NCBI GenBank assembly: GCA_022925895.1
Contig: JAKSYS010000347.1
Coordinates: 1-63,307 of the forward strand
DNA from: Fragilaria crotonensis
Lineage: Eukaryota; Bacillariophyta; Fragilariophyceae; Fragilariales; Fragilariaceae
Direction of reading: 5' to 3'
Length of the DNA stretch: 63,307 nt
The notes beneath the pieces were generated by a model. That model saw only the letters and a program-made list of their open reading frames with translations. It had not been told where the DNA came from and did no database searches. Made by a program: the position numbers and the translations under genes. Positions 42,437 through 54,341 of the stretch are shown piece by piece (the stretch's first letter is position 1; each line of letters opens with the position of its first letter).

Positions 42437-43591
42437 ATGAATATTTCTAAAGCAGCCTTACTCGTGAGCCTAGCCTCTACAGCCCATGGCTTTGTTGCTC
42501 CCACCGGAAACGCTTTCGCTTTCACACGTTCCGGGAGACATGATGTTAAAATAAGCATGGCCGCAACTCCGGAGGACGAAATCGCCGCATTACGAGCAGC
42601 AGCAGCAAGAGCTAGAGAAGAAGCAGATATTCTCTCTGCTGCGCTGGGAAAGAAACCTGCTGCCTCGACTGCGGCAACTGTCAAGGCGTCAATGTCCATT
42701 GATGACGCCTTGGCGAAAACATCCGGGATCAACTTTGAAGGCGGCGACGCAGTCTCCCAGACCATGTTGCTAGACGAGCTCACTACCGGTGGCGATTTCG
42801 CTCTCTGGAAATCAGCTGCGAAAGACCAGTCACTCCGAACGTTTCCAGTTTCGCTGAAATTTCTGGAGAGTCGAACTGCCGGAAAGGTCAACGGAGACTC
42901 ACTTGGCCTTACGGGAGAGGGTGAGGTTGGCCTGGAAGACTTTAAGTATGCTACTCTTGGGGTAACTGTCGCCTGCTCAGTAATTGGCGTCGCTGCACTG
43001 GCCTTCCTTCCAGAGAATGTTGGTGCTGCGGTCTGCTACTTGGTTGCACTCATTCCTATTGGTTTCTTGGCCGTCGGATCTACTGCTCCTGCTGCGATCG
43101 CAAATGTTATTGTTGCTGCAAGGGGAAATCTGACGACGACGATCAGCGACTGGAACGTATATGCCGCCACGAAAGTGCACATTTTCTATGTGGTTACCTT
43201 TGTGGACTTCCAGTGAAGCAATATGCAGTGTTGGACAGTGGTGTCCCTTGTGTTGAATTTCACGCGTCATCTGAAGGCGATGTCACGAGTCGTGAATTCT
43301 CACCTGAAGAAGTTGCCACTCTCTCCGTGGTTGCCATGTCGGGTTCGGTGGGAGAAATTATCGAGTTTGGATCCGCGAAGGTGGCGAAAATGACCTCATC
43401 GGATTGGAGGCTGTTTTCGTCGTAGCAAGGAGTTTATTGGAGCTCAAAAACAACAAGACTTGACTCGATGGGGTGCCTTGACGGCGTTCCAGCTCTTGAC
43501 GAAGAACAAGGAAAAATACGACGCATTAGTCGAGGCCTTTCGGGACAAGAAGTCTGTGTCCGAATGTGTCGCTCTCTTGGAATCAAGATGA
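42437..43591 (+). CDS. plastid-targeted M41-like (FtsH-protease-domain-like) protein, frame slips
   Basis: Starts with a signal peptide and plastid motif (LVSLASTAHG then FVAPTG; Phe at the cleavage site), then a coiled Ala/Glu/Arg stretch (AALRAAAARAREEADILSAA). Two membrane segments follow (YATLGVTVACSVIGVAALAF; VCYLVALIPIGFLAVGSTAP). After a slip in AAA at 43126-43128 the frame reads RHESAHFLCGYLCGLPVKQY: HESAH is an HExxH metal-binding motif. Then EEVATLSVVAMSGSVGEII, and after slips at 43378-43379 and 43414-43417, QQDLTRWGALTAFQLL and SVSECVALLES to a TGA at 43591. This is the pattern of plant stress-regulated M41-like thylakoid proteins. Three separate one-base homopolymer slips with conserved coding between them point to assembly error rather than a pseudogene. 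It ends 72 bases from the convergent RING gene. Confidence 0.7.
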
Positions 43592-43663
43592 ACAATGGTG
43601 GCGTTAATATATTACATAGAAACGGATTTTCAAAAGCGCCCTACAGTGTCGGTGATAATCCAT

Positions 43664-44910
43664 TTATATACTTTGCACGTCAGCGATAGCTTTGCGGCAA
43701 GCGCGAGCCCGCGTTTTCAATACCTCGGCTGTGCAGGAATCCGCATTGACCACGATTTGAAAAGTGCAATTTCGATCACTATCGTACATGCTCGCGATGA
43801 GTTCGCTCAGATCAGCCGCACACCCTTCAAAGCCTCACCGCAAACGTGCGTTACTACATCTCCTTTCTGTAAACCAAGTTTTCCTGCTTGCCCCTTGACA
43901 GAACCGATTTTGACCCGGGCCTGGGGTGGCAAATGTGTGCTCTCCGCTTCTCCCAAGATGTTGTCGACCCCACGGTTTGGCTTTTGTTTCCCCACATAAA
44001 CTCGAGTGAACGCGTCCGCAATGCTACCGTCCCATTGATCATCATGAAACGTGATGACCTTCTTGGAGTTGGGGAACGCGGTGAGTACGAAATACTTCGG
44101 CATCCTCGCGGGAAGCGGATATCGTTTTCGAAAGAGTTCCATTTTTTCGATGTGCTTCCTTTCCTCGGCCCACGATCTTTGGGAGGCATTCTTGGGAGCC
44201 ATCCCTTTAATCATGAGCTGCTGAATACCATTCAGGATCTGAGCGCCAGAAGCAAGGCTCTCGGGATTCCCCGAAACAAATAGATCTTGCACGTATCGAC
44301 GCTCGTCATCGGACATGGCAGATTCGACGCCTTGGAACAACGTGGTGTCAATGAATGCCTTTTCTACCACTGGAGCCGTTGCGTCATCATCTTCATGCTC
44401 GTACGAAAGCGGAGCAGGTAAATCATCAGTATTTCCGTGGTCAGCATGAAACTGAATTAATCTTGCTTCAGCGTTTTGAACATCCTTTGCATACAGAGTA
44501 ATGTAATCATGTTTCATTCTAAGCTCAGTAGCGTTCAGTTCCGAGTCATCGATATCGCGAAACTTTTCCGCAGTTTTGGCCTTGCGCAACATGACCGTAT
44601 CTGTGATTGTGCGGCTCAAGTTCCCTCGACACTGAGGACATTGAAGCGAAACTTTGACATGGCGGTTGCCGTCGGATGCCATCTGATAATCGTCTTTCGA
44701 GGAAGATATGAGGTGCTCAACACAAGACAGACAGAAGTTGTACCCACAGGCCGAAGGGCACAAAAGAGGATACATTACATCGGCCTCACTCATGCCATCT
44801 AAGCAAATGGGACATTCGGCTGCAAGGGTGTGTTCGGCGGTTAGGTCGTGTAATACATGTGGTATGTCATGTGACGTACGGTCATTCAACGTCTGGAGTA
44901 CAAGAAGCAA
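43664..44910 (-). CDS. RING-finger protein with PDZ-like C terminus
   Basis: The open frame begins at 44910 without an ATG. A 3' splice site (CTCCAG) at about 44892 suggests the coding starts at an upstream exon near 45000, where ATGATGCGCTCG is followed by a GTAAGC donor. RING: AECPICLDGM, then LLCPSACGYNFCLSC and LQCPQCRGNL; the usual His of C3HC4 is replaced by Asn (GYNFC). This predicts an E3 ubiquitin ligase fold, possibly weakened. Helical middle (LRMKHDYITLYAKDVQNAEA), then VKIGSVKGQAGKLGLQKGDV in a PDZ-like domain. A one-base slip in CCCTT at 43823-43827 ends the frame at 43807; past it coding continues as CAADLSELIASMYDSD to a TAA at 43664. PDZ-like domains bind C-terminal peptides. 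Confidence 0.65.
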
Positions 44911-45059
44911 TTATCCAATCATCATTTGTCAACAGAAACTGAAAAATCAGCCACATCATTGTACAATAGTCGTAAGTTTCAGCTTACCGTCATTCGAGCG
45001 CATCATCGTTGCTGCGTTTGTCTTCTGTCAGATTACGAGATGCTGTATCATACGTAGTT

Positions 45060-45560
45060 TCAGGTTTTCCGAAATTGATTCACAAGATGCAAAATTGGGT
45101 CAGGTCCGAGTATAGGACAAGACACAAGGGGATGAGTATGAGGTGATTGTACCAGGTAGAGTACAGTACCAGGTATGTACCACAACACCAATACACGTAC
45201 AGTACCTGGTACAAGTATGCATACAGATTTAAGAATTTTTGGCACGACCACGATACATACCTGCTACAGTACTACTTGCTGGTAGTAGTAGAGTATTCTG
45301 AGTACGATGATGGACATGACCATACGGAGCACACTGGTATGCATACAATTCGTGTCTATGCAGAAGTCGTACGATGTATTGTACTACACTACATCTACGA
45401 CTGGTATCGTACTTGTACCCCGTACTGCGTACTGACAAACTCGCAAGCGCCGGTATCCATACTAGTCGTATTCATCATACATCATACATCATACGGGCTA
45501 CCCAGACAGCAAACTGCGGACACAAACACGATGCTGCTCCACATGACTAAACGCTACTAG
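45060..45560. other. GTAC-rich divergent spacer
   Basis: Between the RING gene and the METTL18-like gene. Dense in GTACCAGGTA, AGTACCTGGTAC and TACTAGTAGT words. Small frames within it are accidental. Confidence 0.7.
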
Positions 45561-45670
45561 TAGTACCAGGTTCACCCCCGTTCCATTGCCTAGCTATGCA
45601 TTACCGTAAGACCCAGGTACTTTAACATTCCGAAGCGCTGCGCAGACTACCGGTAGTCATTGTCGGAAAC

Positions 45671-46621
45671 ATGACAAGTGACAAACGAGGATTCACGTTC
45701 GATTTTGCGCTGGACGTTGGTGCCATCCCGGTACCGGCGGTCGGAACAAACCTGCTCAGCATTGCCCGGGATGAAAGAGGACGGAGTGACTTTGAGTTTT
45801 TGAAGGACATTTCAGCGTTGATGAAGGAAGTGTCATCGCAGACTCTTGATTCAACGATTGCCGTCCAGCTGTCTGATGTCCAGTCGTTGGTGAAGGTGCT
45901 AAACCCAGCGACAAGCGACGAAATGATAGTCGACGAAATAGAGAGAGAAGGAACTGATATCATTCCTGGTAGGTACGAAGGAGGTCTCAAGATTTGGGAG
46001 TGTAGTTTAGATCTTGCCGATACATCTGGAGCCAGAGAGATTGTATGAAAGTAGGCTACGCACTAGAGATTGGTTGTGGGCATGGATTGCCAGGATGTTT
46101 ATTACTTCGACTTGGTATTCAAAGTGGTTCACCTACCAAGGTATTGTTTGCCGATTTGAATGATTTTGTCCTTACGGGTGTTACCATACCCAACGTTATC
46201 TTGAACACAAAGGCTTTCCGCTGGACCACGTTGCAAACTCAGTCGTGTTGGGTGCCGGCGACTGGCTGGAAATGTCACGGCGCCTCGCACAAGGTAACCA
46301 TGAGATCCCGCAGCTTCCTAGCGGTGGTCGCTTTCATCTGGTACTTGCAGCAGAAACAACGTACACGACTGAATCATCGGAGGATACTGCCACTCTGCTT
46401 GCTAAGCATGTAGCGATAGATGGCATGGCCTCGTCGCAACCAAACGCTACTACTTTGGTTGCGGTGGAGGATCAGATGCGTTGAGAGATTCTTTATCCGC
46501 CCAGCAAGTGATAATCGAAGGAAGATCATACATACTTCAAGCGAGTACAGTAGAGGTGTTCGATTGTGGATCTGGTAATATTCGGGAGCTTCTAAAAGTG
46601 GTACTTCAAGTGGTGCCTTAG
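45671..46621 (+). CDS. METTL18: METTL18/HPM1-like protein histidine methyltransferase, frame slips
   Basis: Starts MTSDKRGFTFDFALD. The signature DIIPGRYEGGLKIWECS (96-112) matches the family's D(I/L)VPG.YEGGLKIWEC. After a slip near 46025-46048, the S-adenosylmethionine site reads ALEIGCGHGLPGCLLLR, then LFADLNDFVLTGVTIPNV. A slip in TTTCC (46215-46219) leads to VANSVVLGAGDWLEM and GRFHLVLAAETTY. A slip in CC (46429-46430) leads to LVATKRYYFGCGGGSDAL and the end at 46621. The enzyme methylates a histidine of ribosomal protein uL3 in yeast and human. Each slip is one base at a short homopolymer and conserved coding resumes at once, so I treat this as one gene of about 315 residues. Confidence 0.75.
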
Positions 46622-46860
46622 TTCTCACAAATCCTCTCTGACGATGCTGTGTGACTGTGTGACTGATGAACGAACCTGGGCATCCAAAATACCTGGGTAC
46701 AATACTAGGACTAGTTATATACAAGTACAAGTACCTGGTAACATGAATGCTGCCAGGTACAGTACCTTCCAGGGTCGCAAATTTCGGTAGACTACCCGGT
46801 ATGCGTATTCGTTGTGAAATGTGAAGAGATCTCTGGATTGAGCATCACTCCCTTCGCCCT
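46622..46860. other. GTAC-rich spacer, left flank of the Ngaro-like element
   Basis: Contains GTACAAGTACCTGGTAAC and CCAGGTACAGTACC. No gene. Confidence 0.7.
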
Positions 46861-47151
46861 TACATGGTCTGGTATGAGAGCACGGTACTGTGCCTCCAGC
46901 GCTACTAAACCAGGATCACGACAGTAGCCCAATTACATGGACGCAACGGTCGGGACTATCGGCTATTTGCATGAATACAATTCGTACCGGATAAGGAGAC
47001 AACCGGAGTCACGGTTGAACGGAACCCAAACGTGAAATCGCCGATCTAAGCTGGAGTGGGAAACTTTGCACACATCGATCCATCAACTTGAATCGATTGT
47101 GCCCTTTCCAACCCAGCTTCTAAGTCAATAGCGTACTAATCGTTTAAATTT
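46861..47151 (+). repeat. split direct repeat A1 (291 bp)
   Basis: Starts TACATGGTCTGG, ends CGTTTAAATTT. Matches A2 except that A2 has three extra bases after AGTCACG. Confidence 0.93.
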
Positions 47152-47156
47152 ATTCA

Positions 47157-49267
47157 ATGGCTCCCATTGTCAGCTTCGCAGGGGATAACCCTGCACCTAC
47201 CAAGTGGACGGACTTTTACGCCCGAAATCGGACCGATAGGGGCCCGTTCCAGACTCTTTTCGAAACGAACTTTGCAGCAATGGCAAGGAGGACAGAAAGC
47301 CACCTCAGCAACGTCACCAAACTAACCGAGACTATCACAGGGAGTGACTACGGAAATATGCTGATGGTCCCCGGAGGAGAGGAACAATGCAGATCCTCCA
47401 CCATGGCTTTGCATGCAACACGGAGGACGGGTTCGTACTCGCGTTCGCGCACGGAAACCTCGGGGACACCACCTCGTTCAAGACGGTCAATCGAGACGAC
47501 ATGGTCGCACCAGCAGCATTGGAACCCGTGGAGCTGGGAGATGATGGTCCAGCCCGAGCGTGGAGAGTCCCGCGACTGGATAACATGATGGCCGCCGAAT
47601 CACCAGAAGAATTTACGAACCTCGAGGCCGCCGACAACACAATATTGACGCGAATCCCTAACCACTGCCTAATCACAGCCAGCACTTTCGAAGAAGTCGG
47701 AGGAGCAAAAGTGGTGTCGGCCAAGGATCTGGCGTTCAAAATCATAGAAGCCTTCAGGCCGCGGCGGCAGACGACGATGAGATCAGTATTGAACGCGAAG
47801 CCGAAGCGGAGGGCCTGGAGGACACATTGGCATTCTTGTGGGCGTCCGAACAAGGGATCCTGGCGGAGGTCCGATTGGAAGACGTTCCGAGAACACCATG
47901 ATGAACCATCTGATCAGGGGAGTTAGGGGAGAATCATAACTGGAACAACAAACCCTCCGAGGGCGAAACCCAAGACCCGACAACGCCTGGGGAGGGTAGT
48001 GCCAGCATGCAGATGATGGCGGCGTCATCCCAGAGCATGGTTGCCCTTCTCAGTCGGTTCCACGAGGGAACGGAAGAAGACCGCAGAAAGAAGGAATCCG
48101 AGAAATCCATCCTCAAGACGATGGGACCGACGCAGAGAGGTTTGTTCACATCACTCTGCACCCGGCGGATGAACGTCGAGCCAGCTATGACAGAGTTCAT
48201 GCGGAACCTCACCACGAGCACAACGCCCCAAAAGGCACTCAACCTGATCCAGTCAGAGACGCGGGACTGGGAAGGGACTTTCTCAGTAGGAGGATTTCAC
48301 CGAATGCTCTCGAACGGATTCCTATCGCAGGACCCCAATCGCGCAAACCCCGGCGGGTTCACCATCTTCATGTTTCACCCCAAAACGGTGGATCTCGGCA
48401 CAAAAGGAGGGAAAGGTGGAAACGAACTTCTCCGAGAGTACCTTGGAATGGAGGTCGACGAAGCAACCCTGGAATTCTACATGAGGCAAGGGTTCTATAC
48501 CCCAAACACTCCGCATGACCTTCGAGTACAACTCCAAACGGCGCACGACACGCTCGAACTCCTAACGTGCGATGGGACCATTGCGGAAAGGGACTCGCCT
48601 ACGTGCTGGATGCGAGCCGCTGGGCGCGGATGACAACCATCCTGAACGACCGTTTCAAGTCAGAAAAAGATTTCGGAGCAAAGTTCTGCTACTCACTGGA
48701 CCGGAACCTTCAGACCTTCTTCAACAAGGTCACACGTTGGGACGACATCGCCGCCGACGGTCAATCCCGGTACCTTGTTAACAAAGCCGAGGAACTAATT
48801 GAGCGCCTCGAAGACGGTCAAGGTCTCAATGTCGTCCTCCCCGCAGCGCTGAGTCACCCAACGCCATCAGCCGACAAACCAAACGAGTCGCGGTGGGGAT
48901 CGGAACGCCAGAGAAAGTGACAAAGAAGAAGAAAACGGCGACGGCGACCGCCAACCACACCGAATCTTCGAACTCGTCCGTCAACCACCCTAACAAGGAG
49001 CCCGTGACAGACTGGACCCTGCCCTCTGGAGTGGACTTTCGACCTGTTCGGCACCAAAATGCCAGGCCTCAAAGGGTGGCCAGTACCCTGGACACCCGAA
49101 TCCCCAAGCGACTCAACAAAGCCCAGAGGGCTCCCATGTGCGTGCGCTTCCAGTCGACGGGCGTATGCCAACAAGGCTGCTCCCTCGCCCACATCACATC
49201 CAGCGCCATGTCCGAGACCGCTCGAGCGACGGCCACCGCTCGTTTTAAGGCCGTGTACGGCGCCTGA
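47157..49267 (+). CDS. Gag-like ORF1 with CCCH zinc knuckle (frame slips)
   Basis: ATG 47157 lies 6 bases after A1. The path runs MAPIVSFAGDNPAPTKWTDF, GFVLAFAHGNLGDTTSFKTV, an acidic SIEREAEAEGLEDTLAFLWA, MAASSQSMVALLSRFHEG, GFTIFMFHPKTVDLG, AYVLDASRWARMTTILNDRF and ELIERLEDGQG. It ends with APMCVRFQSTGVCQQGCSLA then His: a C-x8-C-x3-C-x3-H knuckle, a form I associate with retroelement Gags of this order in diatoms. About 700 residues if the slips are ignored. Gag packages the element RNA. There are at least four frame changes. Confidence 0.65.
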
Positions 49268-50076
49268 AGGCGTCGGCCATCGGCGTCCGCCCCCTTCACG
49301 ACTGATGGCCCCACCTTCTCACGCCGACCACCCTCGCCGCCCACCCCCACCCCCCGCTCCCTCAGGACAGATCATTCAATGGCTCGAAGGGAACAAGGGA
49401 TGGGGGAAGGAAAACGAGAACGAGGAATGAAGGGAGGGGGACGACACGGCCCAGATCCCAGTACGGAATCCGCCAGGAAACAACAGGAAGGGAGGCGTCA
49501 CGACCCACACTCCAGTACGGAGGTGAGGGAACGTAAAGTTGGGAGGACTAGTATGGGAACTCCTACGACATGGGGAGGAGCGAACAGCCTGACAGATTCC
49601 GGTACGGAAACTATTATGACGTCGGGAACCGGACCAGCCAGTAAGGCAACGCTAAGTCCGGCAAGGGCCAGTACGGCCCTACGCGCTCCATCGACCACCC
49701 AGGGCCAGTACGGTCTCAACGACACCACGGAATCAGCAGGATTAGCCTCGACGAGCCGGGACTTGTCACACACGAGGCCAGGTCCGAGGAAAGTCGTGCC
49801 CGGGGGACACACCGACCCGGAAGGCCGGAACACAACACAAGAGGACCTCCCCCGACCGACCACGACTATGAACGTCGGTCGGGGGAACCTGAAGGCATAA
49901 CCGGAAACCGGGTGACAACAGCTGCTAGCGCCACCCTCCTGTGGGGGCGGGAGGGACCGCCACCAGGAGGACCCGACCTCGAGGGCAGGTTCAGAGCCGA
50001 CGCATTGGAGGCCCGCGCCTGACTGAGGTACGAAGCGTTACTGGAGTCAACCGACGCCACCGGGGGGGACCCGCGG
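49268..50076 (+). other. Gly/Tyr/Arg-rich low-complexity region between ORF1 and pol
   Basis: One frame carries repeated YGN and QYG words (YGNSYDMGRSEQPDRFRYGN, GKGQYGPTRS), so this may be a disordered, RNA-binding tail of Gag or start of Pol. Frames on the opposite strand (49498-49863, 49866-50663) are compositional shadows. Confidence 0.4.
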
Positions 50077-51800
50077 ATGTCGCGGGGTGAATCCCCCCAG
50101 CCGGTAGGGGGCAGTAGCCGGATCGAGAGGGTGAGCGCCGCGGAACTGGTAAGGTCCCTCCTGGGTGTGTCGGCACCCAGCACAGCACGACGGCCCAGCG
50201 CAAACGGCCTATACCCTGGAAAGCCAGGCAGTGGCAAACACCCCGGCGTGTGCCCCTCTCGAGGCGACGAACGTAATGCCAAACGACTCAAGGAGGCCAA
50301 CGAATCGGACCGGGAAACAATAGGTGAGTCCCCAAGTGATGTTCGCCAGCGCAGAGAAAGCCACCTCCCGGGGGATGCATCTCTGTTCTTCCCAACTCCA
50401 GTCGTGGGTCCCTGCGACGATTTCGAGCCACCGGACTGGTTCCTGGCGGCGATCAAGAAAATATGCGCTGATCCCTCGATAGCGCCAACGAAGCCCCCAG
50501 TCCGGTTCGAGCTCTCAGAAGAGGCTTCCGAACACAACGCAAGTGTGCTGAGAGCGCTGGACTTTGACTTGGGAAGGTTGATCCGGGACAACAGCTCCTC
50601 CACGCTTGGGTTCGGGTCGGAGTTCCGCCCGGTGGGACAGCTCCGGACCCTGATTGAAGGCACCCCACTTCCCTCGACTTGCGAGCCTCCTAAGCGAAGG
50701 GATGCACTACGTATTTGTCAGGGACTTAAGCTCCGAAGAAAAGAGAGAAGAGGTGGCAGCCATGCTTGCCCGGGGAAACCACAAGTCAGCGCAGCTGGAA
50801 CGGGAGCGAGTGAGAGAACTCCTAGCCAAGGACGTCGCCCACGGATTTACAATACCTCTGCCCATCTCGGTGGTCACGTTGATCCCAGGAGCAATGGTGC
50901 AACCGCTAGGGTTGGTCCAACAATGGTCTATCGACCACGACGGCGAGCGGAAGATCAAGTATAGGTTAACGCAGGACCTGAGCTTCTCCACCAATCGAAC
51001 CCGAGAGCCGACCTCGATCAACGCGCGGGTCAACATGTCGGCGTACGTGGAGATGGTGTACGGGTGGTGCTTCCCGCGGATAGTCCACTTCATTGTGTCC
51101 CTGCGGTCCCAGAACCCGACCTTGCTGATTCTTATCAGCAAGTACGATTACAGTGATGCGTATAGGCGAATAGCCCACAGCGCAGAGGCGGCGACCCAAA
51201 CCATCGCAATCAACGGAGAAACTGCCTTCCTTTCTCTTCGTCTCACCTTCGGTGGATCACCAAACCCACCAACCTGGTGCATGTTCTCGGAGTTGGTGAC
51301 CGACCTGGCGAACGAGATAGGGCAGTGCGATGACTGGAACCCTGACGAAGTCCGAGCCCAGCACAGCCACGGACGCCGGAACCCCGACGCCTATCGGCAG
51401 ACATCCCCATCGTACAAGCCCGGAGAATGGCAGTGAGCATCCCACCAACCAAGGCAGGAGGAAGGGTGGACGGATTCATTGACGACTTGATCAATGTATT
51501 CCTGACACCCCGAGAACTGCCGAAGACAACCCAACATTGTCCCTTGGCGATGCATTCTCACCAGTCGCCCACACGCGGGCGACACTGAGGAGCCTATCCC
51601 ACGCAGACCGATCCTCTCCATCCCAAAGCTCATAGCGGAGGGCCGGCCGGAGGAAATCCAGATAGTCCTAGGGTGGAGGATCAATACTGGCTTCTGGAGA
51701 TATCCTCCCGGACGACAAGTACCTCGCCTGGTCGGGAGACCTCAGGCGTCTTCGTGCGTCGAAGCAGTGCCCCGCGAAAGAGCTCGAGACCCTGGTAGGT
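50077..51800 (+). CDS. DIRS-order reverse transcriptase (frame slips)
   Basis: The lead-in has DWFLAAIKKICADPS and FGSEFRPVGQLRTLIEG. After a shift, GMHYVFVRDLSSEEKREEVA, then VQQWSIDHDGERKIKYRLTQ followed by DLSF, ISKYDYSDAYRRIAHS with the first catalytic Asp, and SLRLTFGGSPNPPTWCMFSE. After another shift come GRVDGFIDDLINVFL, with the catalytic DD at 51481-51486, and VLGWRINT. These motifs, in this order, belong to the RT of DIRS/Ngaro-type elements, which copies element RNA to DNA. Confidence 0.8.
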
Positions 51801-52500
51801 AGGCTGAACCACACAGCTTACATCATACCGAACGCTCGCCACTTCATGAGCAGGATTCGAGCAGGACTCGAGTCAGGACCGAGGGGAAGGGCAGGGGCGG
51901 AGGAAAGTCGGGACCGAAGCCCTGTCAGACCTCCTGCTGTGGGAAGGGTTCTCACCCACGCCAACAAGGGCGTATCCATGAACCTCCTGACCACCCGGGA
52001 GCCGGACAAACTCTGCTGGTCCGATGCCTGTCCATACGGCCTCGGAGGTACAGCCTGTCTGGAAGGGCCTGGCGATTACGGATCCTGAGTTCGAGCCCAT
52101 CTTCGGGCACAAGGGAATCAACAACCTTCTCGAGTTCATCGGAATGGCCATAAACATCTGGCTTGCCTGTCTCGAATCGGAGGGAGGCGAGCATTGCATC
52201 TTGGCAATCGGCGACAACACATCAGCAATAGGATGGCTCCACTACTCATCCCGATTGGACACGAGAGGGGACGACCAGAGCGCCCACTTGCTAGTCGCGA
52301 GGAAGATAGCGACTCTGTTGATCAACTTTCGGTGCTGTCTGGCTTCACAGCATCTGAAAGGCGATCTCAACATTGTAGCCGACCTGCTCTCCTTCGCCGG
52401 GGAAGCCTTGAGGGGGAAGAGACATCCAATAGCCGCAGACATGCCAGCAAACGACGAGCTAACAATTGATTTCTTGCCTCGTACCCATCACAGGTACCGG
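51700..52500 (+). CDS. RNase H domain of the Ngaro-like Pol (frame slips)
   Basis: KELETLVGRLNHTAYIIPNA forms the RT-RNase H connection. DKLCWSDACPYGLGG holds the first catalytic Asp; after a shift, FEPIFGHKGINNLLEFIGMA (Glu) and HCILAIGDNTSAIGWLHYSS (Asp) follow, with LKGDLNIVADLLS at the C-terminal Asp. All four acidic positions can be traced. Confidence 0.75.
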
Positions 52501-52505
52501 CGAAC

Positions 52506-53779
52506 TTGTCATCTCCCAACTGCCGGAAGAGATGCTATCCTGACTACGCAAGTGCTGCGAATCGCAGAGTCATCTTTGACGCAAGGCAAGAGGGCAGCAA
52601 CGAATCCTTCGACAGGACGTGGAGAAGGTGGAAAGGTTACTGCCATCACGTCGGGTACGATGCTGACCCCGGCCTCGCTCTGTTATCCGACAACGAAAGG
52701 AGTCTCTTCATCAGGGCCTTCCTCGACTTCTACCGACAAGCAACTTGGGACGCAGGGGCAGACCTACGGGCAATCGTCGCGAACCAGTGGTCGCAAGTAC
52801 TCTGCGCAAACCACAAGCAACCTGGCTACGGCGTTTCGGATCAATTTCGGGAGCAGCCCCTGCACCTCAAGGATCTCCGAACTTGCAACCCTTCGTCCGC
52901 CTGGCTGAAGGCCTGTGACAACGTCGACCCTCCAAAAAGGAAGCAAAGGCCGTGACCCTCAACTGTTACGAGCGATGTATGAGCAGGCGGGGGCAGGGAC
53001 GGAGTCCGGGAAGGACACCCGTGAGGCAGTCATTGCCGAGGTCGCGATCGCAGTTTATTTTTCGCAATGAGGGCATGCGAAAAGCGAAGACAGAAACACC
53101 AGGACGAACGAAGGCCGTCAGACTCGAGGAGTAATCTTCCGAGACGCGGCACACCGAGAGATACCCCACTCGTCAAACGAGCTCCGAGGAGCAAGGAGGG
53201 TAACAGTGACCTTCGAAAATCAGAAAATGGTCTCAAGATGGATAGGAGAACCCAGGAGCGAACAGGAGACAGCATCATGTGCCCTGTTCTGCGATTAGCC
53301 TCCCTTGTTCGGAGGATCCTGATAGAGTGCCGAATTCAGGACCGGACACGCTGATCAGTTCGGCACAGCAGATGACCGGCACTACGGCGGAAATCACAAG
53401 CGGCGAACTCCGATGGAGTCTGAGATCAACGTGTCTGAAAGGAGGAGGAGCCGGAACCTTCGGATACGGGCCTGGCGAGATAGGAACAAGGTCAATACGA
53501 TCGGGAGCCGCCATGGGATTGTTCTTGATGAACCACCCGGTGGCAAAGATCATGATATTGGGTCGATGGTCGTCGGATGCTTTCCTCGATTACATTCGAC
53601 CCCAAGTCCTGGAATGGACAAACCAGTTGAGCCGAGACATGATACACAATGACTCCTTCTTCGACGCAACGGACTCACGGAGGACAAGCTCGGGTGACCC
53701 TCGAACGAGATCAAAAGGGGGCACGGTGCTCGCGAACGGATCGAGAAAGAAAGCTCATCGGATGCACTTGCACCACTAA
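52506..53779 (+). CDS. tyrosine recombinase of the Ngaro-like element (frame slips)
   Basis: The N-terminal helical domain is SNESFDRTWRRWKGYCHHVG and LFIRAFLDFYRQATWDAGAD. The middle is broken by shifts (a FAMRACEKRRQKH segment at 53062-53100 resembles the AMRSCE segment of these recombinases). The catalytic end reads GTRSIRSGAAMGLFLMNHPV (box II Arg, about 53482-53541) and KIMILGRWSSDAFLDYIRPQ, with the nucleophile Tyr at 53591-53593. It integrates the circular DNA form without target duplication. The C-terminal half is one uninterrupted 166-codon frame (53279-53779). Confidence 0.82.
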
Positions 53780-53822
53780 TGGAGGTTGACAGCTCTGAGC
53801 AAAAGAGATAGTTCAATGGCTG

Positions 53823-54030
53823 GACCATCCAACCTCCGGGGAGTTGGAGCTGGAGTTACTGCCGAGGGAACTCACCTCGGCCAAGCCAACGTCAGCATAC
53901 GACCAACTTATACTAGCCAGTACCAGTAAATTATTTGCCGTGCCCGACACTACGGAAGTACTTGGGCAACCCAAACGGGAACAAGAGAGAAGACAGACTG
54001 GTTTCGAAGTGGCGCAGCGAACAACTTCGT
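53823..54030 (+). repeat. split direct repeat B1 (208 bp)
   Basis: Starts GACCATCCAACCTCC, ends CAACTTCGT. Identical to B2 as far as I can compare by eye. Confidence 0.93.
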
Positions 54031-54324
54031 TACATGGTCTGGTATGAGAGCACGGTACTGTGCCTCCAGCGCTACTAAACCAGGATCACGACAGTAGCCC
54101 AATTACATGGACGCAACGGTCGGGACTATCGGCTATTTGCATGAATACAATTCGTACCGGATAAGGAGACAACCGGAGTCACGCCGGTTGAACGGAACCC
54201 AAACGTGAAATCGCCGATCTAAGCTGGAGTGGGAAACTTTGCACACATCGATCCATCAACTTGAATCGATTGTGCCCTTTCCAACCCAGCTTCTAAGTCA
54301 ATAGCGTACTAATCGTTTAAATTT
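54031..54324 (+). repeat. split direct repeat A2 (294 bp)
   Basis: Abuts B1 directly; three bases longer than A1. Followed by a 17-bp spacer (54325-54341) before B2. Confidence 0.93.
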
Positions 54325-54341
54325 CCCCAAGCCCACCCCTT

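Noticed and set aside
49866..50663. 265-codon minus-strand frame in the Ngaro-like element
   Set aside because: Composition shadow (Ser/Arg/Leu/Pro-rich) opposite the RT lead-in of the plus strand.
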